A stretch of DNA of 51,174 nucleotides from Cristatella mucedo (GCA_009760855.2 WPIO01000419.1:1-51174), one strand, 5' to 3'. Positions 11,100 to 22,178 are shown, counted from the first letter of the stretch. Made by a program: numbers and translations. The notes: generated by a model not told the origin, from the letters alone.

Positions 11100-11774
11100 T
11101 GTTTCTTTTTCTTTTAGAACTCAGTTTCAGATTGCGCGTTCTTGACCGTTTGAACAATTTTGTTCTTGAACAATTGGTTCTTGAACAATTGGTTCCTGAA
11201 CAACTTTTGCTTTTCTAATTCTTTTACCAGATCTCTTACCAGCTAAAGGATTAACATTAAGACATTAAGATGCTCTACAATTCCCTTTTGAAGGGAATCA
11301 ATTGCTTCCCTTACCTCAGGATTAGCAGGATATGTTTTAGATTGATTTGCAATAGTTACAGCTTTTTTAGGTTTTCCTTCAGCAATTGCAGCAAAACCTT
11401 TTTTACTATATATTATAAATATCTACAGGTGCTTTACACTCTAACATTATTTTAGCCTGTTCCTGTTCTTCCATTTGAGTTGCAAGTGAAGGAAGTCTAA
11501 TTCTTTTTAATTTACTAATAACCAACATTACCAGAGTTATCAAGTTGATTTTCTCTAAAGCACGTTCATGTTAATTTCATGTTCAACTATATGCTCTTGC
11601 TTGCATTTCTGCTTGGGGGGGGTCATTATTTGTATCTCTTGAGCATTAACAGTATTTCTGCAACACGCTTAAACTTTCTACCAAATTAACAAGTTTATTC
11701 TCTAAAGTCTATTGCTTCTTGAACACTTCCTCTGTAAGGTCTGTTCTTACTCGCATATTTTTACCATTAATCAT
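11100..11774 (-). pseudogene. Homologue of the gene downstream of the ATPase, copy L
   Basis: The minus-strand start at 11774 is preceded by ATATAGG. A segment near 11270-11400 encodes 'KKAVTIANQSKTYPANPEVREAI', broken by stops, matching the helical segment 'KKAITIANQAKTYAANPEIREAI' of the 27.5-kb gene in copy R. The function is unknown; it is probably a virion protein, inferred only from its place after the ATPase. Confidence 0.75.
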
Positions 11775-11789
11775 TTTCCCCCTATATTC

Positions 11790-12459
11790 AAATAAAAAAT
11801 AGTTATTGACAATTGTTTACCTGCTTATCACCTGACCAAAATCTTCCTTAATCTTCAGTTTTTAGTTGCGATCTATAACACAATAAACTATATCTATTTC
11901 CTTGTAACGAGTGCAGGAGTTTACCCTCTATTCTCTAAATCGTTGTCTTTATACAATACTCTAACCTACCTATGATCAGCGAATAGATTCTACTATCAGT
12001 AGTATTTTGTTTACAGATTACTAGCATATTTATATTGCTATCTTGTTTTCTCTTCTAGGAATATTAGTAAATCCTTGAGCAAGATAAAATTATATTCAAT
12101 CCTGTGTGTCGTTACCTCTAGTACCAAAACATCTAATATCTTATAAGCGGATCTGATCTTCTGTCATCAATCATCCACTAATACCAACCACATTACTTAC
12201 AATTCTTATATGAATTCTACTTCTGGTATTGATTCTAATTCCCCATAACCCAATACAACGCAGGCTTTTTCTTTAGTCATTGACATAAGACCACGATATA
12301 ACTTTTGATCTATACTTGAAGCACAATAATTGTACAAGTAGCATAATTAATGGTCCAAGAACTAGGATTATACATAACTGGTACCTTTAGGTACGGTTCT
12401 TTTATGTCCTGTATCTATATCCTTTCCAAATTGAATGGTTTTAACTTGCAAGTTGACAT
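11790..12459 (-). pseudogene. A32/FtsK-type packaging ATPase pseudogene, copy L
   Basis: The minus-strand ATG lies at 12459. N-terminal 'KPFNL', 'DIKEP' and 'PSSWT' correspond to the region up to Walker A in copy R, but the P-loop Gly/Lys are not preserved. Downstream 'SSIDQKLYRGLMSMTKE' and 'YLAQGFTNIPRRE' are almost identical to copy R, which makes the homology certain. Several frameshifts are present. Confidence 0.85.
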
Positions 12460-12479
12460 TTTTTTATAATCTTAATAAT

Positions 12480-15369
12480 AGAGATCGGAAATATAATATT
12501 GTTTGGAAGGGCTGTAAAAAAAACCGAACAAAGATACCTCAATGTGCAGGCCATAAATTATCAATTAAGATCGCTCTTGTTTAAGATACATTGTGTGTTT
12601 TTAGATAGTGGGGCATACATTCGGTTCGTTTGATTTTTTCTGTTAGTTGGTATATATGGAGCGACTCGCAGGACAGTGCAACGACGCGTGTTCTTGTACA
12701 ATTGAACAAGTCAAGAATGAACGTTTAAGGATGTACGATTAAATGTTGCAACTACGAGAATGCTGGGTGGTGCAATGTGTGCAAAAAAGGAAAGGGAAAT
12801 AAAACAATAGACTGCTGGAAGTACATACAAAACAGAATCCGGGATCTGGAAGGATTACAAACAAGTGAAAGGAGTGATCTCTGGGCGGGCAACGCCGGCT
12901 AAGCGGCTTGGGGGTTTACTGGAAATCTGGGCAGCTTAGGATAAGCAAAGGGGCCGGGTGAGTAGCCGGTGTAGAAAACATATTCTTGGTTCGGTAAGGA
13001 AGAGCGAGATACACACGAAGGAGAAGGGATCTAGGATTATAAAGGACTGAGTCTGGATGATTGGTGGGCGTGTCGGTCGACATGTGTCTGCTCCGAAGTG
13101 GGGCAGACGAAAAAGAACAGGTGACCCAGATTGGAGAACATACGTAAAATTACAGACGGGCACAGCTTTAAAATCGCGACCTTTGAGCAAAAAAAAGACA
13201 TAGGAGGCGAGTATGGGTACCAATGATTATGATATAAAAAGGTCAAGATTAGGTGTCATGGTGGCAAAAAGAGAGACAATAACACATAAAAACTATGTGA
13301 TGAGAAAGTAGAATGTCTTACTTCTTTTACTACAACCTGGCATGCACTCGAACAAAACTTGCAGATATATCATGCGGGTAGGCACTTGTCTAAAAAGACA
13401 GGAAACAAACTGTTTGTTATTTTGAGTCCATCGGGTGGGCAGGACTCACCGTTTAAAGAACATATACCGAAAAAAAGGAGTGTATCACCAAAGAAAACTA
13501 ATAGTTGGTTTTATAACCAACACATTTCAGACGTATCTAATCGTTCTAGATACAAAGCAAACACAATTGTTGGAGAGAAGGCGTCTAATACGTCTTAAGA
13601 CTACTGCGCTGAGTCAGATTTGACATTCGACAATAGCGTAGTTTTTCATTAATTTACTACGTTCTTCTTTCGGGCATTGTACTACGAAATGGAACAACGA
13701 GAATAAAAAATTGCTTGGAGGATCGGAAAATGCCTGGCGTCGTAATTTCGAAGAGAAAACAAGTCACGATCCCTCACATTGCAAGAGAAAATTGTAAAGA
13801 TTCTAAGATTCTAAGGCCTTACTTCAATGCATTGCAGATATAGTAAAGTACTGAAGTTAGGAGACCTTTTTACCTTGAAGATACTTGCTAAATGGAGCAA
13901 GTATTAAACTGAATACAGTGGTTAGTATACAGTTGGCTCATATCAACTAATTGGTATTTAGAATTGCTTTAGGTAATAAACGCAAGTAACCTCTTCTTTC
14001 CTTTGATCAGCGAAGAATAAACTAAATTAAATTACTAGTGTTAGCTGAAATAATTTAAAACAGTTTGGTAATGACGTATGCGGTTACTGGAATCACTACA
14101 CGGACGTACACTCAAATATGTTTAATAACGAGAGTTTAAACTCAGGAAGAATAAGTACTAAATATTTAGAGTGCATAGGCTTGATCAAAGCTAAAGCCAT
14201 TATAATCTAGATAAAAAGACAAGCACATCGATGATTATTTTTCGATCGTCCTTTGTGCTGCGTTCTAGTATATATATAAAAACTAAAAATTAGATAAATA
14301 TCAAAACAAAACAAAAATTAGTTTCTATATCTTTTTTTACCTTTACAGATAACATCTTATCAATCTAACTGCTTTTTAGCATAATTAGTTATTTACTAAT
14401 AGCTGTTGGGTTCTGATACTTTATCTTTTAAGATTCCATTGTCGAATTTGGCTGTCCCAGTACATAACTTCCTACATCACAACAAGTCAACGAAGATTCC
14501 CAATTTAGACGCTTGTGCTATTACATAATAATTGCTAGTCCACCGTCTTTTGCAATCTTCTTCTCAGTTTCGTGATGTATGCTGCTTGTCTGCGGATGGC
14601 GAGTGGCAATCCTAGCAGCAGATTTCAGCCAAGAAACCAAGGGTGGCATGATAAAGCTTGCGAATTTCAAGTCTTTTGTTCGCAGGGTGAAATTCCTGTG
14701 TACTCATTATATCGTCGTGCGATCGTGGAGTAAGTGCTTCGAGCTCTCTTAGAATCAGTATTTCGCAGTGTTCCGATCCCTTGATCGCAGACATCTTTTT
14801 CTAAACTGGTGCGGTAGACCTGGCTCACTAGCATAATGATATGCTCACTGTATTATTAAATAAGACACTGGGTCCAGGAAAACGATTTTGCTGATTGGAA
14901 CACCCTTTCAGGAGGTTTCAGAATGAAAATTCGCCACACCGCTACCTCAGATACAACTTTACTTTATTATACTCATCAGACGATGCAGAAACGCCTGTTA
15001 TTTGTCCCACCTATTCTTGTTTCAATCTGTTGTTCAAAGGTGACTTAGATCTCAATTGGGCAAGCCTTACTTTCTATGCACTTGGTACTTTTTTTCTAAT
15101 TTTGTCTTTAGATTGAGTATATTATGACCGTAACATTGGACATACATCCAAACAGATTGAATGTTTCAAGCTTCTGACCTTTGAAAATTGGTCTCATAGA
15201 CTATGATTAATTTTAGTTTGGTGATAGATATGAGTTTAAACTCCTGATACATATTTCTATAATATAATACAAATTATTTTAAAACGATATACTATATTAG
15301 AGATGTCAATAGTGATTGCTACTATTGTTGATAATGTTGAGAGTTTTGAGAGAGAGAGAGATAATGTCA
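12480..15369. other. No gene recognised; possible foreign insertion in copy L
   Basis: By comparison with copy R the PLA2, protease and zinc-protein genes should lie here, but I could not recognise them. Part of the stretch (about 12600-13700) is less AT-rich than the flanks and may be an unrelated insertion. ORFs such as 12936-13223 and 14612-14794 have no visible domain. Confidence 0.4.
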
Positions 15370-15850
15370 TTTTAGATTACAATGCATTCATCCCGAGAAG
15401 TTTGTTTGGAAGTGGATAGAGGGTGAAAAGCAAAAACAGGTGAGAAGCAGGTTGTATCAAAGACCCAGATGGATATAGACAATGATGATTGACGGAAAGT
15501 TTTATTATGCCATAGATTGGCATGGCTCATTTGTAAAAATGAATGCCTACTTTTCAAATAGATCATCATAGATCTAGACAAGACTGATAATATGATTAAG
15601 TAATTTAAGACTTGCTACTCGCTTCTGAGAATAGCAGGAAATCAAGCACGAGAAAGGATTGACATCTAAATATCAGGGTTAGTGGTTTGAACATCAAGTC
15701 AAATGAGAGCAGATATTCGAATAGACAGAAAAGAGAAATCTTTGGGTATATGTTTTGATAATGAGGATGAAATGCTGCTGCAACTGCTTACTGTAGCAGC
15801 AAATCAACACTATCAATCTAGAATTTTCCGTCGTCGTTCGCCGCACTTAA
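15370..15850 (+). pseudogene. HNH-AP2 homing-type endonuclease pseudogene, copy L
   Basis: The plus strand shows a broken HNH module ('YYA', 'HRLAWLICKNE', then an IDHID-like and 'DKTDN' segment near 15550-15595). This is followed at about 15680-15830 by an AP2-like domain ('YQG', 'ADIRIDRKEKSLG', 'CFDNEDE', 'LTVAANQHY'). The order and strand relative to the ATPase match the gene at 24107-24695 in copy R. Multiple stops and shifts make it inactive. Confidence 0.7.
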
Positions 15851-16200
15851 TTTAACGTATACTTTAACAGAGCGATAACAGTTGCTGCAACGTTATACTG
15901 ACGTTACTATTTACTACTACTGTATCTTTATTCTAATTATTCAACACTAAACAGATTTCTTACCGACCTCATCGGATCAATGCTCTTCTAAGTGTATTAC
16001 CTTGTTTGTAAAGGATTACTAAGTAACATGCTGGCTCGGCTTTATAGGTCACAACAAGTTTTCTCACCGACAACTTTTTGAAGCTTGCAACTTGTTTTAG
16101 ATCTTTTTATTCATCTCGTGAGATTCACACGGCTACTTTCCACCTATTAATTACTCGCCCTTGATCTTCTTGATAATCCAGTTTTGGTTTTGTACTTCAG
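15851..16200. other. No gene recognised
   Basis: AT-rich DNA between the HNH-AP2 remnant and the LINE tail. I could not find the missing N-terminal part of the gene truncated at 19640, so the LINE may mark a rearrangement and not a simple insertion. Confidence 0.35.
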
Positions 16201-16234
16201 TTTAATAATAATATAATAATAATATTGCACTTGA

Positions 16235-16276
16235 TAAAGCGCCCTCAGAGAACTTAATCTCTTTCTAGGCGCTTTA
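16235..16276 (-). other. Conserved 3' stem-loop of the LINE
   Basis: TAAAGCGCC (16235-16243) pairs with GGCGCTTTA (16268-16276), and an inner AGAGA/TCTCT pair lies within. It stands directly beside the TAA-repeat tail and recurs in the other LINE copies. In this LINE group the 3' end is recognised by the element's reverse transcriptase; that role is inferred here. Confidence 0.7.
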
Positions 16277-16440
16277 CATTTGCTGCAAAGTGATACGCAA
16301 TAGAATAGTAAGTAAAATCATGCTTGAAAAACAAACAAAATGAATAACATGGTTAGGGGTTACATGCACTGGGTCAGCATGCAAATGTGGTTAGTGGCAG
16401 CATGAACAGTGTCAGCACGCATAAGCACATCGAGGACGAA

Positions 16441-19400
16441 TCACAAGGACCCACTAAATGCTGTCCTAAATAGGAATGTTTTTAAGTTTCTTTTAAATGT
16501 GGTCAGGTCAGGGGATGTTCTGATGCAGGTCGGGAGGGAGTTCCAGGCTGTGGGAGCATACGAGCTAAATGCACGGTCTCCAAAGGATTTAAGGTTTGTA
16601 CGAGGTATTTCTAGACTGTTGGATTCCGAAAAGCGAGTGGTACGATGCTTTGCCTGATGGGGTAGTATCTCTGAAAGATAGGCTGGAGCCATAGAATGAA
16701 GAGACCTAAAAGTGAGCGACAAAACCTTGAAGTCAATCCGTTGCTTGACTGGTAACCAGTGCAGGTCGGCGAGAAGTGGAGTAATGTGGCAACTGCGACG
16801 CTCACGGCAGACAAGCCTAGCTGCAGAGTTTTGCACCAGCTGCAATCGCCTGATCGCACATGCTGGTAGGCCAGTAAGCAGTGAATTGCAGAAGTCGAGA
16901 CGAGATGTCACGAATGCATGGACCAACTTGGACGTGGTATCCTTATCTAAACAAGCCCTAATTTTAGCAATGTTATGAAGCTGAAAATAGGCTGATTTGA
17001 CTGTGGAGCTGATGTGGTCGTCTAACGAGAGGTCGCTTTGGAATATGACACCTAGATTTCGAGCTGATGCAGCTGGAGATATGCTGGCAGAGCCAATTTT
17101 GAAAGTCAGCCTTTCCAATTTCTGAATAACACTAGGTTTGCCCATAACTAGTAAGTTAGTTTTATCATCGTTTAGTTTTAGAAAATTTGCTGCCATCCAT
17201 GATCGGATGTCATCAATGCATGCAGCAAGTGAGTTGAGAGAATTTGAGGTGCTCGAAGGCTGGGAGGGATCAAAGCAAAGGTACAACTGAGTGTCATCCG
17301 CATAGAAGTGAAAGCCTAGATTGTGCTTGGCAATCACATCAGCGAGAGGGAGAGTATAGACGGTGAAAAGGACCGGACCTAGCACAGAGCCCTGAGGTAC
17401 TCCATATTTTAGAGGTACTTCAGATGATCTTTGTCCATTCACATCAACACTCTGGAGTCTCCCACTGAGATAGGACCTGAACCACTGCAGAGCAGTGCCA
17501 GTGATGCCCAGGCGAGATGAGAGGCGCTCTAGAAGTACTTTGTGATCGATGGTATCAAAAGCTGCCGAAAGATCGAGCAAAACAAGAAGAGACACTCTAC
17601 CCATGTCTGCATTCCTAAGTAGGTCGTTGTATACCCGAAGCAATGCTGACTCTGTGGAGTGATTAGCTCTAAAGCCAGACTGGAACTTACTAGCAAGGTG
17701 TGAGGTTTCGATATACGAGTTCAGCTGGTCTGCCGCGACCCGTTCCAGTGTCTTTGATAGGAATGGTAGAAGGAAGACTGGGCGGTAGTTGCTTAAGTTC
17801 TCTTGGTCTAGTGTAGCTTTCTTGAGAAGTGGCCTGACTACAGCTTTTTTGAAAGGTGCTGGGACCTGACCTGAGGCTAATGACATATTAATGATGTTGG
17901 TTATGCATGGCAGCAGCAGATCAATGCAACGTAGGAGCAGGACAGTGGGAATAGGGTCCAGTGGACTTGTTGTCTTCTTTGATTGAGATACGAGCTTTAG
18001 GACTATGTCACTGGTGAACTGTTTAAATGCAGACATTGAGGCGCAGCCAGGAACCGAGGAACAGCATTCTAGTGGGAAGGTTGTCGTCGCAGGGATGGAT
18101 TCCCTGATTTTGTCTATCTTCTGCACAAAGAATCGAGAGAAGCGATCGGCTAGATCATCACAAGGATCATCAGGTAAGGAGCTAACCTGGGAACGGTTGA
18201 GGAGATGGTTTATTGTCGACATCAGCATTTTTGGATTGTGCATCTGTGATTCAACAATGTTTCTATAGAAGCTAGACTTAGCCTTTGCTAGGATCGATTG
18301 GTACGACCTACAGTAGTCTTCATATGCCTGTCGATGGACAGTTAGTCCGGATCTTTTGTATGCCTTTTCAAGCTTTCGTTTAGTAGACTTGGCTAGTTTA
18401 ATGTCTGTGGTAAACCATAGGCCGTCTGGGCGGGGGCGCACAGTGCGCTTTGTCAAAGGTGCAAACTCGTCGAGCGTGTCAGCTAGTGTCGTGTTGTAGC
18501 AATCTACCAGTGATGACAGATCGGAGGGAGGACTGAGCAGCAAAGGTGAAGCAGATATGCTCGCACGGACAGCATCGATGTCAAGGGTCTTGAGGTTTCG
18601 CGATTCACAGGTTATTTTAGAGGAGAATGTGGGCACACACTGTAGATTGAATGAGATCTGCATGTGGTCAGATAAGCAGGATTTGGTGATAACTGGTGAT
18701 GACAAAGTGCAGTCATATGAGAAAATTTGGTCGAGTGTGTGACCCTTGATGTGGGTAGGGCCATGCACATGAGCCACAAGAGATAATGAGTCTGTCAATG
18801 TACGAAATTCGGTGCTGAAAGCGTCAGATAAGTTATCAAAGTGAACGTTGAAATCACCCATAACGAGGAAGGATCGATTTCTTGCACACAGAATCGAAAT
18901 GAGATCGGAGAAATCTGAGATAAAGGAGGATTTGGTACCTGGTGGGCGATAGACTACTGCCACTATCGGTAGCTTGTTTTCGGGTGAGACCAGGACAATT
19001 GATTCAAAAGACTGCTTCGAGGGTACCGCAAATGGCTTGAAGTTGAATTTCGAGCGCACGATCATAGCAACTCCACCTCCAGTTTTGATTGATCTAGGGG
19101 TGTGAAAGAACGTGAAACCAGATGGAGTAGCGTCTTTAATTGTCGGGCAGTTTATCGATTTCAGCCAAGTTTCAGTTAGGGCGAGCAGGTCGATACCATT
19201 TTCAGAAATAAGGTCGTTTATTACTAGAGGTTTATTGCACATTGAGCGAGGATTCCAAAGGCAAGCGTTAAGTCTGGCCGATTGGGTTACAACAGGCCTG
19301 ATGACCACTAAGTTTGAGAGATTTACAGTGACGCATGCGGGGGAGCGTGCTAAGCGGTTCGAGACAATGCTAGGAATACCAAACGAGCAGCGTCTAAGCT

Positions 19401-19476
19401 GGCGGTTCCGGCCACCGCGGCGGCTACGGGGTGCTTTCCTTTTGTTAATGCATAGTTCATGAATCTTAGCAACCAC
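16441..19476 (-). CDS. LINE endonuclease/reverse transcriptase (ORF2-type)
   Basis: This is a 1011-codon intact frame. The N-terminal third is an apurinic-type endonuclease: 'WNPRS', 'LTETW', 'VYRPP', 'MGDFN', 'HTLDQIF' and 'SDH' appear in the usual order. The central part is a reverse transcriptase with 'YRPV-LLPFLSKTLERV', 'GFRANHSTESAL', the catalytic 'LDLSAAFDT', 'GVPQGSVLGP' and 'YADD'. The C-terminus has the family's '[10 protein letters not shown]', '[10 protein letters not shown]' and 'LKTFLFR' blocks. The annotated first codon at 19476 is GTG; the frame stays open upstream to about 19640, so the true start is not settled. It copies its own RNA into nicked chromosomal DNA. No stops are present, so it may be active or recently active. 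Confidence 0.95.
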   Translation of the reverse strand: MVAKIHELCINKRKAPRSRRGGRNRQLRRCSFGIPSIVSNRLARSPACVTVNLSNLVVIRPVVTQSARLNACLWNPRSMCNKPLVINDLISENGIDLLALTETWLKSINCPTIKDATPSGFTFFHTPRSIKTGGGVAMIVRSKFNFKPFAVPSKQSFESIVLVSPENKLPIVAVVYRPPGTKSSFISDFSDLISILCARNRSFLVMGDFNVHFDNLSDAFSTEFRTLTDSLSLVAHVHGPTHIKGHTLDQIFSYDCTLSSPVITKSCLSDHMQISFNLQCVPTFSSKITCESRNLKTLDIDAVRASISASPLLLSPPSDLSSLVDCYNTTLADTLDEFAPLTKRTVRPRPDGLWFTTDIKLAKSTKRKLEKAYKRSGLTVHRQAYEDYCRSYQSILAKAKSSFYRNIVESQMHNPKMLMSTINHLLNRSQVSSLPDDPCDDLADRFSRFFVQKIDKIRESIPATTTFPLECCSSVPGCASMSAFKQFTSDIVLKLVSQSKKTTSPLDPIPTVLLLRCIDLLLPCITNIINMSLASGQVPAPFKKAVVRPLLKKATLDQENLSNYRPVFLLPFLSKTLERVAADQLNSYIETSHLASKFQSGFRANHSTESALLRVYNDLLRNADMGRVSLLVLLDLSAAFDTIDHKVLLERLSSRLGITGTALQWFRSYLSGRLQSVDVNGQRSSEVPLKYGVPQGSVLGPVLFTVYTLPLADVIAKHNLGFHFYADDTQLYLCFDPSQPSSTSNSLNSLAACIDDIRSWMAANFLKLNDDKTNLLVMGKPSVIQKLERLTFKIGSASISPAASARNLGVIFQSDLSLDDHISSTVKSAYFQLHNIAKIRACLDKDTTSKLVHAFVTSRLDFCNSLLTGLPACAIRRLQLVQNSAARLVCRERRSCHITPLLADLHWLPVKQRIDFKVLSLTFRSLHSMAPAYLSEILPHQAKHRTTRFSESNSLEIPRTNLKSFGDRAFSSYAPTAWNSLPTCIRTSPDLTTFKRNLKTFLFRTAFSGSL

Positions 19477-19639
19477 ATTAATATCTAGGAATGCATTTGA
19501 TATACGATGACGAAGCGATAGCAGCTGCTGACGACCATAACTAACAAGTATGTTACTAGCCGCCGGCGTAGCTAATGCAGCCGCCGGCGTGGGAGACCCA
19601 GCAGCCCGAAGCGAAAAGCGTTTAGATGTCCATAGGCAG

Positions 19640-19920
19640 ATACTCTTCTTGATACACCCGGAGAAATATCTAGTTATACAACATGGATTGCTAGCCAGCT
19701 ACCAACACTTTCAACAGTTATCTCAGGCGTTGCAGGAATGAAACCAGATATCACTGGAATTGTTAAGGATGAATGCTATGCAATTCTACCTGATATCTCT
19801 GATGGAACTAGTGCTAGACAAAAAGCAACACCTGCTGCTCTAGCCGCTCCAGTTGCTCCAGAGGTTGTTGCAGATCCGAATGTACCAGTTTCTGATACAA
19901 TTCCAACAACCACACTGTAA
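19640..19920 (+). pseudogene. Truncated viral protein, C-terminal part
   Basis: An open frame enters from the LINE edge and ends with TAA at 19918-19920. It is rich in Ala, Pro and Val near the end ('PAALAAPVAPEVVADPN'). No domain is recognised. The N-terminal part is missing because the LINE lies immediately upstream. Its place at the edge of copy R suggests a structural gene cut by the insertion, but this is inference. Confidence 0.55.
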
Positions 19921-19939
19921 ATAATTTATCTATATAGAA

Positions 19940-20308
19940 ATGAATGTAGAAACTAGAAGTAAAGATTGTCTAACAGTTGCACAAGGACAACAGACTATAA
20001 AGATTTGTTCATACCCAATGGAAATAACTGAGGATATTAGGAGTACATTATTAGAAGCATTAACATTAGTTTTAGAGTACAAAGCTATAAGAGTTAATCA
20101 TTCAGAAAAAGAAATGGCATATATATTTACAAATGTTAGAGATGGATCAATCTTTTCAGAGTATCTTACAGATCTGAAAATAGATAAAATAAATAGTCTT
20201 AAATCAGAAGCATACTCTAAAAAAATAGAGTTAACAAAACAATTAACAGGAAAAGAATATAGTATGCCAACAGAGTTTATTAAAGAAAGCCTAGATTGGA
20301 AAGTTTAA
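19940..20308 (+). CDS. Hypothetical viral protein, 122 aa
   Basis: This is an intact frame with ATG at 19940, preceded by TCTATATAGAA, the start-adjacent motif of this element. The protein is charged and helical in appearance, without signal peptide or membrane segment. I do not recognise it. Its stop codon (20306-20308) overlaps the stop of the convergent fibre-like gene by two bases. Confidence 0.7.
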   Translation: MNVETRSKDCLTVAQGQQTIKICSYPMEITEDIRSTLLEALTLVLEYKAIRVNHSEKEMAYIFTNVRDGSIFSEYLTDLKIDKINSLKSEAYSKKIELTKQLTGKEYSMPTEFIKESLDWKV

Positions 20309-21301
20309 CTATATTGACTTATAACAACATCAGCTAAAGTAATTTCAATAATATCTGAAGCACTTGGAGTTATCATATTACTCTAATTTAAAACAGGAAA
20401 ATTTATAGTTATGAAAATATTATTAGGATAAACGTTGAACTGTGTTATATAATCACTTGATAATAACATATAATTATTTTCAACTCCGTAATAGGTGATA
20501 TTAGGAAAATTAGAAGCGAAGAAATTTGGTGAGTAGGTTTTGTGATAATAATCTCTAACTATAAAACTTCCTACATTACCAATATTTAAATTTAATTCCA
20601 TTTTAACATCAAAATATTTTACTCTAGTCATATTTACATCCTTTAATATAATCGATTTTTCAGTTACTTGTTTCGCTGTAACACTTAAGAATGAATAACT
20701 TTCTCCAAAAATTGTTAAAGGCATAAAAGGACTTTCAGTATCCATATCATAAAGATCTTTTATTCTCAATTTTAATTTTGAAGTATATATTGGTATTTTT
20801 ATTATATCAGATATTCTAGCTAAGTAATAGTCTCTATTGTAATCTAGATCACTATTAAAACCTGACAGATTTTCTATCTTACTGAAACTCAAAGAACCTG
20901 CATCAATTTGTGGAGGGCTACCACGAAAAAATCTATAAATATCATCATTTGCTAGATATATATTAAAACATCAACTAATTGTTTACCATTATATATTTCA
21001 CCTACAACTATTAGTTCATTAACTGCTAAATTACCATTTACTACGAAATCTGCCTTAGTATCAACGTACTATTTTGTTGCAATATCATTATCTTTTATCG
21101 GAGCTAGTACATCAACATATTTTTTGAGTTTGCGGATATGTTTCCTCTTATTACTTGGTCTGAATCCTTTCTTACATAGTTGTTATCAGCAAATGATTTT
21201 CCAACAGCTTCTAAAGGATCTACATTACTTCCAAGATTTACTATTCTATTTTTAGACATATCCAATGTTCCAATCATTTGTAGATCTTTTCTGCTTAGCA
21301 T
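20305..21301 (-). pseudogene. Fibre-like repeat protein B
   Basis: The minus-strand start at 21301 overlaps the stop of the upstream gene (TAATG). The N-terminus has the tail-fibre-type repeat 'GTLDMSKNRIVNLGS...DPLEAV', in which a short strand with L-x-M-x-x-x-x-I is followed by D-P and an alpha segment; a second repeat ends in 'YVDTKADF'. The C-terminal part (from about 20892) looks like a beta-rich head. Breaks: TAG at 21069-21071, frameshifts near 21120 and 20960, and TAG at 20383-20385 just before the natural end. Probably a receptor-binding fibre, inferred from the repeats. Confidence 0.7.
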
Positions 21302-21600
21302 TATGCTATTGCTATATAAACAGTAACATTTATTTCTCTATCTAAAAAACTTGATCCAGATATAAAAGTAGAACTAGCAACTATTTTTTTACTAGCATCT
21401 AACATATAGCTACCATGCAATTGATCAGCCTGTGCTGTTAATGTTGATGGCGGAGGCATAAGTACTTTTGTTATTCCAGAAACTTCATACACCACTGCAA
21501 TAACAAATAAACCTCTTTGAATTGCAATGTTGTTAATGTTAGCATTCCATCTACCACTAACTGTTCTGCCATATATTTGTGTAGTTAGTGAGCCATCCAT
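21301..21600 (-). CDS. Hypothetical viral protein, 99 aa (possible fibre head)
   Basis: This is an intact frame, 7 bp after the stop of the fibre-like gene A and overlapping the next gene at TAATG. The sequence is beta-rich with several Gly/Ser turns and ends in 'VTVYIAIA'. It could be a separated C-terminal head domain of fibre A. No family was recognised. Confidence 0.6.
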   Translation of the reverse strand: MDGSLTTQIYGRTVSGRWNANINNIAIQRGLFVIAVVYEVSGITKVLMPPPSTLTAQADQLHGSYMLDASKKIVASSTFISGSSFLDREINVTVYIAIA

Positions 21601-21607
21601 TATTCCT

Positions 21608-22177
21608 TTAAAAATTTACAGCTGTAACATTTCCACTTATTTTCCGTAGATAGCCAAGATTTACCCAATCATTCGGATTTACAGGATCTTCTTGTATAAT
21701 AATTGGATTATTATTCATATTTAAAGGTCCGTACATTATTTGATTATTATATTTTACAAAATTTTTATCCATATATCCAACAGTTGCAACATTATTATCA
21801 CGTAATGGCGTTACTGGATTATTAATACTTAATGTTCCAGTTACCATTAAACTTCCATTAAAATATCCGCCATCTTTTGATATTTTCGTATCTGCATAGT
21901 CTTTTGTAGCAGCATCACTTGGATAAACAGGATTATCAAGATCTATCACTCTATGATTATTCATATCAAGATCTCCATCAGCAGTCGTACCTCTAGATAC
22001 TTTTGTTACAAAGTTTGTATCTATATACTTTCTTTTTACAGCATCTGTAGAGTCAACAGGGTCTCCAAGATTTTTTATTAGATTTTGATTCATATTTAAA
22101 GACCCATTTATAATATCTCCACTCTTACGAATGTAATTTTTTTGGTTAGTATCTTTTCTACGATATCCAAGCGACAT
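21608..22177 (-). CDS. Fibre-like repeat protein A
   Basis: ATG at 22177 is preferred to the upstream Met at 22225, because it directly follows TGTATAGA and the stop of the previous gene. About 190 codons carry four repeats of the type 'GSLNMNQNLIKNLGDPVDSTDAV-Y', 'GDLDMNNHRVIDLDNPVYPSDAA-Y' and 'GPLNMNNNPI...DPVNPNDWV'. Such repeats occur in phage and giant-virus fibres. No break is seen. The short length suggests that the head domain is encoded by the next gene. Confidence 0.8.
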   Translation of the reverse strand: MSLGYRRKDTNQKNYIRKSGDIINGSLNMNQNLIKNLGDPVDSTDAVKRKYIDTNFVTKVSRGTTADGDLDMNNHRVIDLDNPVYPSDAATKDYADTKISKDGGYFNGSLMVTGTLSINNPVTPLRDNNVATVGYMDKNFVKYNNQIMYGPLNMNNNPIIIQEDPVNPNDWVNLGYLRKISGNVTAVNF

Positions 22178-22178
22178 T

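Larger units (their letters stand above)
16201..19640 (-). mobile_element. CR1/L2-like LINE, nearly complete
   Basis: The element reads on the minus strand. The left edge is a (TAA)n-type tail followed by a conserved 3' stem-loop. The body holds one long EN-RT ORF. The right edge at about 19640 is set by the resumption of a viral reading frame ('TPGEISSY') and is uncertain by some 20 bp. No upstream ORF1 is seen, so the 5' end is probably slightly truncated. It is the youngest-looking and longest of at least eight copies in the window. Confidence 0.9.

Noticed and set aside
16167-16176. CTTCTTGATA as target-site duplication of the full LINE (also near 19644-19653)
   Set aside because: The left occurrence lies about 25 bp away from the LINE tail, so it does not abut the element and may be chance.
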